Shown here: positions 16,815 to 24,830 of the stretch, in pieces
Numbering within the stretch: the first letter of the stretch is position 1
Layout of the letters: every line of letters begins with the position of its first letter
Assembly: GCF_014851915.1 (NCBI RefSeq)
Contig: NZ_JACVAP010000007.1
Span: 1 to 64,000 of the forward strand
Length of the DNA stretch: 64,000 nt
Source of the DNA: Xanthomonas sp. XNM01
GTDB taxonomy: Bacteria; Pseudomonadota; Gammaproteobacteria; Xanthomonadales; Xanthomonadaceae
Direction: 5' to 3'
Translations under genes and position numbers: made by a program
The notes under the pieces: generated by a model
Told to the model about the DNA's origin: nothing
Seen by the model: only the letters and a program-made list of their open reading frames with translations
Database searches by the model: none

Positions 16815-17237
16815 ATGCACCGCACCGCCCTGATCGCCGCTGCCCTGTCCGCCGTGATGCTTGCGTCCGCCGCCCACGCCGCCGAGCTGCGCGTGACCCT
16901 GCACGACGTGCGCGTGCAGACCGGGCACATCAACGTGGCCCTGGTCGACGGCAGCGCCGGCTGGGACGGCAAGGCCGCGCCGGTGCAGGCCCGGCAGCTG
17001 GCACCGTCCGGCGACACCGCGCAGGTGGTGTTCAAGGATCTGCCGGCCGGCGACTACGCGGTGATGGTGACCCACGACGAGAACGGCAACGGCCAGTTCG
17101 ACAGCAACGTCCTTGGCATGCCGGTCGAGGGCTACGGCTTCAGCAACAACCCCAACGTGATGCGCAAGCCGACCTTCGACGAGGCGCGCATCGCGCTGCC
17201 GGCCGCCGGCGCCGCGATCGACGTCACCCTGCGCTGA
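16815..17237 (+). CDS. DUF2141 domain periplasmic protein
   Basis: 140 residues with a cleavable signal peptide (MHRTALIAAALSAVMLASAAHA). The rest is a DUF2141 beta-sandwich: LRVTLHDVRVQTGHINVALV, then QVVFKDLPAGDYAVMVTHDENGNGQFDSNVLGMPVEGYGFSNN. DENGNGQFD is the conserved calcium-loop-like core of this family. Its function is unknown. It is 37 bases upstream of a carotenoid oxygenase gene on the same strand, an arrangement suggesting an operon connected to carotenoid or apocarotenoid metabolism. Confidence 0.85.
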   Translation: MHRTALIAAALSAVMLASAAHAAELRVTLHDVRVQTGHINVALVDGSAGWDGKAAPVQARQLAPSGDTAQVVFKDLPAGDYAVMVTHDENGNGQFDSNVLGMPVEGYGFSNNPNVMRKPTFDEARIALPAAGAAIDVTLR

Positions 17238-17273
17238 GCGCGCATCGCCCCTTCGAACCAGACGAGGCCCGCC

Positions 17274-18797
17274 ATGGATCGCCGCCGCTTCCTCCGCTCC
17301 CTGTTGTCCGGCGCCACCACCGCCGTGATCGGCGCCACCGCGCTGCGCAGCTTCCCGGCCCTGGCCGGCGACCCGGCGCGCTTCGCCGACGGCCTGCGCG
17401 ACGCGCCCTGGCTGGCCGGCTGGCGCAGCGTGACCAGCGAGACGCTGGGCCCCGCCACCGTGCAGGTGGAAGGGCGCCTGCCCGCCGGCTTCGGCGGCAC
17501 CCTGTACCGCAACGGCCCGGCCTGGACCGAGCGCAACGGCTTCCGCTACGAGCACTGGTTCGATGGCGACGGCATGGTCCATGGCTGGCGCTTCAACGGC
17601 GATGGCACGCTGACCCACCACGCGCGGATGGTCGCCACGCCCAAGTTCACCCGCGAGCAGAAGGCCGGGCGCTTCCTGTACATGAGCGCGGGCACCACCG
17701 TTCCGGACATGCAGCCGGTGCGCAACAACGACGACGCCAACACCGCCAACACCTCGGTGACGATGATCAATGGCCGCCTGTTCGCGCTGTGCGAGGCCGG
17801 CTCGGCGTTCGAGCTCGACCCGGACCAGCTGTCCACGATCGGCCCGGTCACCTGGCGCCCGGACCTGGCCACGGTGCCGTTCTCCGCGCATCCGCTGGTC
17901 GACCGCGACGGCAGCGTCTGGAACTTCGGTTCGATCGCGCTGATGGGCGGCGCCGGCATCATGATCTGGCACATCGGCGCCGATGGCGCGCTGCGCAGCG
18001 CCAGCGTGCTGGACACGCCGATCTTCGGCTACCAGCACGCCTTCGCGATGACCGACCGCCACCTGGTGTTCGTGCTGCTGCCGTTCGACTACGGCGACAC
18101 CGGCGGCACCTTCTTCGAGCGGATGCGCTTCGCCCCGCAGCGCGCCTGCCGGATCGCGGTGGTGCCCAAGGACGCGCCGGACACCGCGCAGTGGTTCGAG
18201 GCCGATTTCGCCGCGATCTACCATTTCGGCGACGCCTACGAGCGCAACGGCGAGATCGTGCTGCGCGCCGTGCGCCACGACGACATCGACCGTGCCCATT
18301 CGGTGATGCGCGAGGCGGTGGCCGGCGACGCCGCGCACGCGGTCAACTCGCCGTCCACCGTGCTGCAGCTGCGGCTGGACCTGCGCAGCGGCGGCGCGCG
18401 CTGGGAGGACACCGGCTTCGGCGGCATCGAGTTCCCGCTGTTCGACGCCCGCACGGCCGGCGACCGCGGCGCGCGCCTGTACGCGCCGACGAAGGAAGGC
18501 GGGGCCACCGCGCCGTACTTCAACGCGGTCGCCTCGTTCGACCTGGAGCGTGGCCGGCGCCGTGCCTGGCGCTATGGCCAGGACGTGCTGGCCGAGGAGC
18601 ATGTGTTCGTGCCGCGCCCCGGCAGCCGCGATGCCGACGACGGCTGGGTGGTCGGCACCCTGCTGGACGCGAAGACCCAGCGCAGCGGCATCGCCGTGCT
18701 CGACGCGCGCCGGATCGAGGACGGCCCGCTGGCCCAGGCCTGGCTGCCGTACACGGTGCCGCTCGGCTTCCATGGCTGTTTCGCCCAGCGAGCCTGA
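17274..18797 (+). CDS. carotenoid oxygenase family protein, Tat-exported
   Basis: 507 residues. MDRRRFLRSLLSGATTAVIG is a twin-arginine signal, so the enzyme is exported folded, presumably with its iron. The RPE65/CCD-type propeller has all four Fe(II)-ligand His: His206 (SAHPLVD), His255 (GYQHAF), His317 (IYHFGD) and His500 (GFHGCF). Such enzymes cleave double bonds of carotenoids or stilbenes with O2. A periplasmic location is unusual compared with cytoplasmic bacterial CCDs but known for related oxygenases with Tat signals. Substrate unknown. Likely co-transcribed with the DUF2141 gene. Confidence 0.88.
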   Translation: MDRRRFLRSLLSGATTAVIGATALRSFPALAGDPARFADGLRDAPWLAGWRSVTSETLGPATVQVEGRLPAGFGGTLYRNGPAWTERNGFRYEHWFDGDGMVHGWRFNGDGTLTHHARMVATPKFTREQKAGRFLYMSAGTTVPDMQPVRNNDDANTANTSVTMINGRLFALCEAGSAFELDPDQLSTIGPVTWRPDLATVPFSAHPLVDRDGSVWNFGSIALMGGAGIMIWHIGADGALRSASVLDTPIFGYQHAFAMTDRHLVFVLLPFDYGDTGGTFFERMRFAPQRACRIAVVPKDAPDTAQWFEADFAAIYHFGDAYERNGEIVLRAVRHDDIDRAHSVMREAVAGDAAHAVNSPSTVLQLRLDLRSGGARWEDTGFGGIEFPLFDARTAGDRGARLYAPTKEGGATAPYFNAVASFDLERGRRRAWRYGQDVLAEEHVFVPRPGSRDADDGWVVGTLLDAKTQRSGIAVLDARRIEDGPLAQAWLPYTVPLGFHGCFAQRA

Positions 18798-19072
18798 ACC
18801 GGCCGCGGCCCGACCCGCGCTGCAGCGCCGGCTGCGGCACCTCGGTCGCAGCCGATGCGGCCGGCGCCGACCCGGCCGCATCGGCACCGGCTGCGCGGAC
18901 CGAGCGGGCGCCGCCGTGCCGGGAAGCGCCGCGCCAGGCGAGATCGCCCAGGTCGCCCGTTGCATCCGTCTTCGTCGCGATCATGTCGAGGCGATGCGGC
19001 GATCGGCCAGTGGTTTCCCATCTTCCGGTCCGGCCCACAGCCGCAGCGACACCTCCGCTCCGGACGCAGCCT

Positions 19073-19129
19073 GCTGACACCAGGCTGTCAGCAGCCCCCC
19101 GCGATCCTGTCGGCCACGTCACCGACAGG
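19073..19129 (+). promoter_or_regulatory. two inverted repeats upstream of the DUF1579-like operon
   Basis: GCTGACA-N6-TGTCAGC (19073-19092) and CCTGTCGG-N8-CCGACAGG (19106-19129), both perfect palindromes, the second ending nine bases before the start codon. They look like operators for a dimeric regulator; the WYL protein encoded two genes downstream is the obvious candidate. The rest of 18798-19072 shows no gene. Confidence 0.45.
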
Positions 19130-19138
19130 GAATGCCGC

Positions 19139-19660
19139 ATGACTCCGCAGGCACAGGGCCCGGCCAGCGCACCGGCCACACCGCAGCACGGCGCGCACGA
19201 CGGCCGCCACGATTTCGACTTCCTCTACGGGCGCTGGACGATCCGCAACGAGCGCCTGCGCGAGCGCCTGGCCGGCAGCGACGACTGGGAGGAATTTCCG
19301 GCCACCGGCGCCTGCTGGCCGGTGCTCAACGGCGTCGGCGACGTCGACGAGTTCGTGACCGACTGGGAGAACGGCTTCCGCGGCATGACCCTGCGCCTGT
19401 TCAACCTGAAGACCCGGCGCTGGAGCATCTACTGGGCCAGCAACCGCGACGGCGTGCTGGAGGCGCCGGTGGTGGGCCGCTTCGAGAACGGCGTCGGCAC
19501 GTTCTACGGCCGCCACACGCTGCGCGGCCGGGCGGTGCTGGTGCGCTTCGTCTGGTCGGGCATCGCGTCCGGCCGCGCGCTGTGGGAGCAGGCGTTCTCG
19601 GTCGACGACGGCGCCAGCTGGGAAACCAACTGGCGCATGCATTTCACCCGCGCCGCATGA
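19139..19660 (+). CDS. DUF1579-like hypothetical protein
   Basis: 173 residues, start MTPQAQGPASAPATP. The core HDFDFLYGRWTIRNERLRERL...ATGACWPVLNGVGDVDEF resembles the DUF1579/calycin-like barrel, with repeated short strands (RWSIYWASN, GTFYGRHTLRGRAVLVRFVW) and a Trp-rich end (WETNWRMHF). No signal peptide. Its stop overlaps the next start as ATGA, so it is co-translated with the NIPSNAP gene. Role unknown; such proteins often accompany stress-related WYL or TetR regulators. Confidence 0.7.
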   Translation: MTPQAQGPASAPATPQHGAHDGRHDFDFLYGRWTIRNERLRERLAGSDDWEEFPATGACWPVLNGVGDVDEFVTDWENGFRGMTLRLFNLKTRRWSIYWASNRDGVLEAPVVGRFENGVGTFYGRHTLRGRAVLVRFVWSGIASGRALWEQAFSVDDGASWETNWRMHFTRAA

Positions 19661-20409
19661 GCGTCATGCCCGTCCCGGTCGCCCCCGCGGATCCGCCGGT
19701 GGTCGAGCTGCGCCGCTACCGGCTGCATCCCGGCCGTCGCGATGCGCTGATCGATCTGTTCGAACGCGAACTGCTGGCGCCGCAGGAGGCGCTGGGCATG
19801 CAGGTGCTCGGGCCGTTCCGCGACCTGGACGATCCCGACCGCTTCGTCTGGCTGCGCGCATTCCCGCGGATGGACATGCGCGCCGCTGCGCTGGACGCCT
19901 TCTACCGCGGCCCCGTCTGGCAGCGGCACCGCGGCGACGCCAACGCGACGATGATCGATTCGGACGACGTGCACCTGCTGCGTCCTGCCTGGCCGGATGC
20001 CGACCTGGAGCGCTTCGTCGCCGGCGCCACGCCCGCGGCGCCGAACGCGCTGCTGGCGGTCACCGTCTGTCGCCTCGGGGTGATGCCCGGTGCGGGGGAA
20101 CTGCGGTTCTTCGCGCAGCGGCTGGTCCCGGCGCTGGCGGCCATCGGCGGACGTCCGTTCGCCTGCCTGGCCGGCGATCCACGCGACAACGCGTTTCCCG
20201 CGCTGCCCGTGCACGACGACCGCCGGGTCCTGGCCTGGTGCACGTGGTTCGCCGATGCCGCTGCGCACGGGCGGCATCTGCAGGCGCTGGCCCGGCATGC
20301 CGACATCGGCGATGCGCTGCGGTCGGTGCTCGCCGCACCGCCGGAGGTGATGCGCCTGGCGCCGACGACCGGCAGCCACCGGCAGGGGCGGGCGGCGCAT
20401 GCGCGTTGA
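19657..20409 (+). CDS. NIPSNAP-family protein
   Basis: 250 residues. The N-terminal half has the NIPSNAP ferredoxin-like pattern: VVELRRYRLHPGRRDALIDLFE, then QVLGPFRDLDDPDRFVWLRAFPRM. The C-terminal half is a less clear repeat. Overlaps the preceding gene by four bases and ends 31 bases before the WYL regulator, so the three genes are likely one operon. Biochemical role not established for this family. Confidence 0.78.
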   Translation: MSVMPVPVAPADPPVVELRRYRLHPGRRDALIDLFERELLAPQEALGMQVLGPFRDLDDPDRFVWLRAFPRMDMRAAALDAFYRGPVWQRHRGDANATMIDSDDVHLLRPAWPDADLERFVAGATPAAPNALLAVTVCRLGVMPGAGELRFFAQRLVPALAAIGGRPFACLAGDPRDNAFPALPVHDDRRVLAWCTWFADAAAHGRHLQALARHADIGDALRSVLAAPPEVMRLAPTTGSHRQGRAAHAR

Positions 20410-20440
20410 ACGCCCCCGTCACGGCACGCGATGATGCCGC

Positions 20441-21124
20441 ATGCGCCGCGCCGACCGCCTGTTCTTGATCGTCCATGCCCTGCGTGGACGCCGCTCCGCC
20501 CTGCCGGCGCGCGCGCTGGCCGACTCGCTGCAGGTCTCGCTGCGCACCGTCTATCGCGACATCGCCGACCTGCAGCTGTCGGGCGTGCCGATCGAGGGCG
20601 AGGCCGGGGTCGGCTACGTGCTGCGCAAGGGCGCGGACATTCCGCCGCTGATGTTCAACGCCGATGAGCTCGAGGCACTGGTGGTCGGCACGCGCTTCGT
20701 ACGCGCGTTCGGCGGCGCACGCCTGGGGCTCAACGCCAGTGCCGCGCTGCTGAAGATCGAAGCCGCGTTGCCGCCCGAACTGCGCGAGCGCGCGGCGCGC
20801 ATCCGCATCTATGCGCCGGACCTGGGCGGGCGCTTCGAAAGCAGCGGCATCATCGACCGGCTGCACGCGGCCATCGAGCGGCGCGAGGTGCTGCGCTTTT
20901 CCTACCGGGACCAGCAGCTGGCCGAGACCGAGCGCGAGGTCGAACCGCTGTGCCTGGCGTTCTGGGGCGGCAGCTGGACCCTGGGCGCGTGGTGCAGGAT
21001 GCGCGCGGATTTCCGCAGTTTCCGTCCGGACCGGATGGGCCCGCTCGCCGCCGCAGGCGAGATCTTCGAGGACCGGGCCGAGCGCGGCCTGGAGGCGTAC
21101 ATGCGGGCGATGGCGGTCGACTGA
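20441..21124 (+). CDS. YafY-type HTH/WYL transcriptional regulator
   Basis: 227 residues. DeoR-like helix-turn-helix at 1-60 (MRRADRLFLIVHALRG...ALADSLQVSLRTVYRDIADLQ), then a WYL domain (REVLRFSYRDQQ...REVEPLCLAFWGGSWTLGAWC) where the W-Y-L positions are altered to F-W-G but the fold is recognisable. WYL domains bind nucleotides or DNA. It probably controls the two preceding genes in the same unit, possibly through the palindromes at 19073-19129. Confidence 0.87.
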   Translation: MRRADRLFLIVHALRGRRSALPARALADSLQVSLRTVYRDIADLQLSGVPIEGEAGVGYVLRKGADIPPLMFNADELEALVVGTRFVRAFGGARLGLNASAALLKIEAALPPELRERAARIRIYAPDLGGRFESSGIIDRLHAAIERREVLRFSYRDQQLAETEREVEPLCLAFWGGSWTLGAWCRMRADFRSFRPDRMGPLAAAGEIFEDRAERGLEAYMRAMAVD

Positions 21125-21164
21125 GCGGGCGCATGCGCTCGCTCGCACCGCCGGTTCCCTGCGA

Positions 21165-21193
21165 TTGATCGCGGCGCCGATGCGCGTTGTAAT
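21165..21193 (+). promoter_or_regulatory. probable promoter of dld
   Basis: TTGATC (21165-21170), 17-base spacer, TGTAAT (21188-21193). The -35 lies inside the small palindrome GCGAT-TG-ATCGC (21161-21172), a possible operator. It leaves a ~120-base leader before dld. Confidence 0.5.
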
Positions 21194-21321
21194 CGGGTGC
21201 TTGTTCCGGCCCGGGAGCGGCCCTTGTCCCTGATGCATCGCCCTGCGCCGCTGTCCGCCGCCGGACGGCTTCGTCCCGATCGGAACGACGGCGCCATGGG
21301 CGCCCGCGCCGGCGCGTGCTC

Positions 21322-23058
21322 ATGGCGGTAGCCGGCACATCAGCCGCGGGCACCGACGCGCTGCTGCGCCAGCTGCGCGAGGCGGTCGGCGCCGGCCACG
21401 TGCTGACCGGAGACAAGGCCACCCGCCGTTTCCGCAGCGGCTACCGCTTCGGCGGTGGCGCGGCGCTGGCGGTGGCGCGGCCGGGCACGCTGCTTGAACT
21501 GTGGCGGGTGCTGCAGGCGGTCGTCGCGGCCGATGCGGTGCTGATCATGCAGGCGGCCAACACCGGCCTGACCGGGGGCTCGACGCCCGATGGCGACGAC
21601 TACGGCCGCCCGGTGGTGATCGTCAGCACGCTGCGCCTGGCCGGCGTGCAGCCGATCCATGACGGCCGCCAGGTCGTGTGCCTGCCGGGGGCGACGCTGG
21701 ACGTGCTGGAACGCACGCTGGCGCCGCTCGGCCGCGAGCCGCACTCGGTGATCGGTTCGTCCTGCATCGGCGCCTCGGTGCTGGGAGGTGTGTGCAACAA
21801 CTCCGGCGGCGCGCTGGTGCGGCGCGGCCCGGCCTACACCGAGCTGGCGCTGTACGCGCAGGTCGATGCGCAGGGCCGGCTGCAGCTGGTGAACCATCTG
21901 GGCATCGCGCTGGGCGACACGCCCGAGACGATCCTGACCCGGCTGCAGGCCGGCGGGTACACGGCCGCCGACATCGTCGACGATGCGCTGCGCGTGGCCT
22001 CCGACAACCGCTACGCGCACGACGTGCGCCAGGTCGATGCCGACACGCCGGCCCGCTACAACGCCGACCCGACACGTCTGCGCGAGGCCTCCGGCTCGGC
22101 CGGCCGCCTGTGCGTGTTCGCGGTGCGGCTGGATACCTTCCCGCGCGAGGCCTCGGCCGTGTTCTACATCGGCAGCAACCGCGCCGACGACCTCACCGCG
22201 ATCCGCCGCCACCTGCTGACCGCGTTGCCGGACCTGCCGATCGCCGGCGAATACATCCACCGCGAGGCCTTCGACATCGGCGAGCGGTACGGCAAGGACG
22301 TGTTCCTGCTGATCGACCGCTTCGGCACCGCCAGCGTGCCGCGCGCGTTCGCGCTGAAGAGCCGCGTCGACGGCGTGTTCGAAGCGCTGGGCCTGCGCAA
22401 CGTCAGCGACCGGCTGGTGCAGTGGCTGATGGACCGCCTGCCCAGTCATCTGCCGGCGCGCATGCGCCAGTGGCGGCAGCGCTACGAACACCATCTGGTG
22501 ATTCGTGTCGCCCAGAGCGATGCAGCCGTCACCGGGGCCTTCCTCGCCGACCACTTCTCCGGCAGCGCCGATGGCGCGTTCTTCCAGTGCGATGCCGACG
22601 AAGGCCGCAAGGCCTTCCTGCACCGCTTCGCCGTGGCCAGCGCCGCGGTCCGCTACCGCGCCGTGCATGCGAAGCAGGTCGAGGACATCGTCGCGCTGGA
22701 CATCGCCCTGCGCCGCAACGACCGCGACTGGGTCGAGACCCTGCCCGCGGCCATCGACGACGCGCTGGTGTCCAAGCTCTACTACGGCCACTTCTTCTGC
22801 CACGTGTTCCACCAGGACTACATCGTGAAGAAGGGGGGCGATCCGCTGGCGATCGAGCACGCGATGTGGGCACTGCTGGACGCGCGCGGCGCCGAGTACC
22901 CGGCCGAGCACAACGTCGGCCACCTGTACCCGGCCAAGCCGGCGCTGGCCGCGCATTACCGCGCGCTGGACCCGACCAACCGCTTCAACCCCGGCATCGG
23001 CCAGACCAGCAGGCAGCCGCACTGGGGCGGCTGCTGCAACGGCGATTCCCGGCCGTAA
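21322..23058 (+). CDS. dld: quinone-dependent D-lactate dehydrogenase
   Basis: 578 residues from ATG 21322 (an in-frame GTG is two codons upstream). FAD-binding domain with ALAVARPGTLLELWRVLQ and MQAANTGLTGGSTPDGDDYGRPVVIVS, and IGSSCIGASVLGGVCNNSGGALVRRGPA as in E. coli Dld (571 aa). The C-terminal D-lactate dehydrogenase membrane-binding domain is visible (YEHHLVIRV, PAEHNVGHLYPA, DPTNRFNPGIGQTSR). A peripheral inner-membrane enzyme that oxidises D-lactate to pyruvate and passes electrons to ubiquinone. Single gene with its own promoter; the next gene is convergent. Confidence 0.93.
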   Translation: MAVAGTSAAGTDALLRQLREAVGAGHVLTGDKATRRFRSGYRFGGGAALAVARPGTLLELWRVLQAVVAADAVLIMQAANTGLTGGSTPDGDDYGRPVVIVSTLRLAGVQPIHDGRQVVCLPGATLDVLERTLAPLGREPHSVIGSSCIGASVLGGVCNNSGGALVRRGPAYTELALYAQVDAQGRLQLVNHLGIALGDTPETILTRLQAGGYTAADIVDDALRVASDNRYAHDVRQVDADTPARYNADPTRLREASGSAGRLCVFAVRLDTFPREASAVFYIGSNRADDLTAIRRHLLTALPDLPIAGEYIHREAFDIGERYGKDVFLLIDRFGTASVPRAFALKSRVDGVFEALGLRNVSDRLVQWLMDRLPSHLPARMRQWRQRYEHHLVIRVAQSDAAVTGAFLADHFSGSADGAFFQCDADEGRKAFLHRFAVASAAVRYRAVHAKQVEDIVALDIALRRNDRDWVETLPAAIDDALVSKLYYGHFFCHVFHQDYIVKKGGDPLAIEHAMWALLDARGAEYPAEHNVGHLYPAKPALAAHYRALDPTNRFNPGIGQTSRQPHWGGCCNGDSRP

Positions 23059-23169
23059 GGCGGACACCGGCGCGCCGCGTCGCCCGGCGGTGCCGAAGGC
23101 CGTCGTCGGAACCGGCGCTGCGAGGCCGCCCGCCGCCGGCGGCAGCAAGGCGTTACCGGCACGCAGGCG

Positions 23170-23607
23170 TCAGCGCCGCGTGCCTGCCGGCGACGGGGGG
23201 CGCTGCGGCGCGCCGGCCAGCGCCCGCCGCAGCAGCCACGAACTGCCGATGCAGCCGGCGGCCGCCAGCAGCCAGCCCAGCGCATCGGTGCCGATGCCCT
23301 GCACCAGCGGCTGCCACCACTGCAGGCCGTAGCGCGCGACCACCGCCACGCCGGCGAGCGCGAACACCGACAGCAGGGCGCGCGACAGCCGCCGCTCCAG
23401 CCCGCGGTCCTCGCGTGCGGCGGCGGCGGCCACCAGCGCGGCGAAGTCCGCCGGCGGCGCCGGCAGCGGCTGCGTGCGCAGCGCGGTGGCGATGTGGCGG
23501 TAGGCGGCCACATCGGCATCCTCGACGCGACCAGCCGTGCCGAGGCGCCGCCCCTGTTCCTGCGCGTCCCACTCGCGGGGATCCGGCGGTACTGGCCTGT
23601 GGCTCAT
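23170..23607 (-). CDS. putative anti-sigma-like membrane protein
   Basis: 145 residues from ATG 23607, overlapping the ECF sigma gene's stop by four bases (ATGA). Soluble N-terminal ~75 residues (VAAYRHIATALRTQPLPAPPADFAALVAAAA), then two membrane helices (LLSVFALAGVAVVA and ALGWLLAAAGCIGSSWLL). Gene order and overlap with the sigma gene, cytoplasmic N-terminus and membrane anchoring are those of an anti-sigma factor. No zinc-binding HxxxCxxC motif is present, so it is not a ZAS-type protein; the function is inferred from position. Confidence 0.65.
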   Translation of the reverse strand: MSHRPVPPDPREWDAQEQGRRLGTAGRVEDADVAAYRHIATALRTQPLPAPPADFAALVAAAAAREDRGLERRLSRALLSVFALAGVAVVARYGLQWWQPLVQGIGTDALGWLLAAAGCIGSSWLLRRALAGAPQRPPSPAGTRR

Positions 23608-24203
23608 GCGAAGACTCCGATGCGGGGTTCCAGGATCTCGCGCAGCCGCTTGCGGCTGCGGAACAGGTGGCTCTTGATCGTGCCCTCGGCCAGGCCGGTC
23701 ATCGCCGCGATCTCGCCGATCGACAGTTCGTCCAGATGGTAGAGGGTCAGCAGGGTGCGCTGCAGCGGCGGCAGCGCGTCGATCGCCCGGTGCAGGTGGG
23801 CGTGGAGCTGGCCGTCGATCATGCCCGCCTCCAGGTCGACACCATCGCCGATCCGCTCCAGCAGCGACACGCCTTCGTCGTCGTCGCCGGCATCGGCCAG
23901 CGGGATCCGCTTCTTCTCCAGGTGCCGCAGCGCCACCGACCAGGCGACCTGCGCCACCCAGGATTTCAGCAGGCTCTCGCCGCGGTACTGGTGCAGCGTG
24001 CGGTGGATCCGCAGGAACACCTCCTGGCACAACTCGCGGGTGTCCTCCGGGTGCCGGACCATCCGCTCGACCACGCGCCAGCACAGGCCCTGGTGCGCCC
24101 GCACCAGCTCCTCGAACGCACCTGCCCGGCCGGCGAGCGCGGCGTCGGCCAGGGCGCGGTCCGCACGCAGGCGCGCGTCGATGTCGGTGGGCGGGCAGGG
24201 CAT
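23604..24203 (-). CDS. ECF RNA polymerase sigma factor
   Basis: 199 residues from ATG 24203. Sigma region 2 (FEELVRAHQGLCWRVVERMVRHPEDTRELCQEVFLRIHRTLHQYRG...WVAQVAWSVALRHLEKKR) and region 4 (LPPLQRTLLTLYHLDELSIGEIAAMTGLAEGTIKSHLFRSRKRLREIL) are both clear. First gene of a two-gene operon with the overlapping membrane protein that probably holds it inactive. Divergent from a small membrane-protein gene 208 bases away, a likely target of this sigma factor. Confidence 0.9.
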   Translation of the reverse strand: MPCPPTDIDARLRADRALADAALAGRAGAFEELVRAHQGLCWRVVERMVRHPEDTRELCQEVFLRIHRTLHQYRGESLLKSWVAQVAWSVALRHLEKKRIPLADAGDDDEGVSLLERIGDGVDLEAGMIDGQLHAHLHRAIDALPPLQRTLLTLYHLDELSIGEIAAMTGLAEGTIKSHLFRSRKRLREILEPRIGVFA

Positions 24204-24411
24204 GGCATACAGGGATACGGCGACGGGCGGAACGGTTGCAAGCGGCGTGCGACCGGTCCTGTCCTGTCCGGTGCGGAACGCCGTGGACGCGGCACCGGAC
24301 GGCGAGGCGGCCGCCACGGTGCAGCTCCATGCGACGCCGATGCCGGTGCTGCAACCGATCGCCCGCCGGCCGTCTCCCAGTGCACATCCACCCACACCAC
24401 GCGGCCCACAC

Positions 24412-24738
24412 ATGGATCTGAACCTGCTCGTCCCCGTCGCCCTGTTCGCCTGCATCGCCTACACCATCAAGTCGGTCGTCGACTCGTTCAACCGGCGCCG
24501 GATCGTCGAGGCCCGCGGCTCGGAAGAGCTGGTGCGCGCTGTGCTGGACGGCGAAACCGCCCGTCGCCGCCTGGCCTCGCTGCACTGGGGCTGCGTGCTG
24601 GTCGCGCTGGCGCTGGGTTTCGGCATCGTCGAACTGCTGGCCACCGACCGGGTCACGCCCGGCGTGGTCGGCCTGCTGATCGGCGCCACCGGCCTGGGCA
24701 ACCTGGCCTATTACCTGCTCGAGCGCCGCCTGAAGTGA
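24412..24738 (+). CDS. small inner-membrane protein (DUF6249-like)
   Basis: 108 residues with an N-terminal membrane helix (LLVPVALFACIAYTI), a charged cytoplasmic segment (NRRRIVEARGSEELVRAVLDGETARRRL) and two more helices (GCVLVALALGFGIVELL, VGLLIGATGLGNLAYYLLE). Similar small proteins are often encoded beside ECF sigma factors in this family and carry the DUF6249 label; the match is by eye. Divergent from the ECF operon. Confidence 0.7.
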   Translation: MDLNLLVPVALFACIAYTIKSVVDSFNRRRIVEARGSEELVRAVLDGETARRRLASLHWGCVLVALALGFGIVELLATDRVTPGVVGLLIGATGLGNLAYYLLERRLK

Positions 24739-24830
24739 ACCCACCGCCGGAGGGCGCAGCGCCGCCCTCCGGTGCGTGACGCCGCACCATCCACGGCTGC
24801 GGCCACGCCGCCTTCCCCGGAGGGCCCTTC

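Noticed and set aside
18832-18851. A fifth RegA-like repeat, TGCGGC-N6-GTCGCA
   Set aside because: The spacer is six instead of five, one arm base differs, no -10-like hexamer lies 22-23 bases beyond, and the next gene starts almost 290 bases away.
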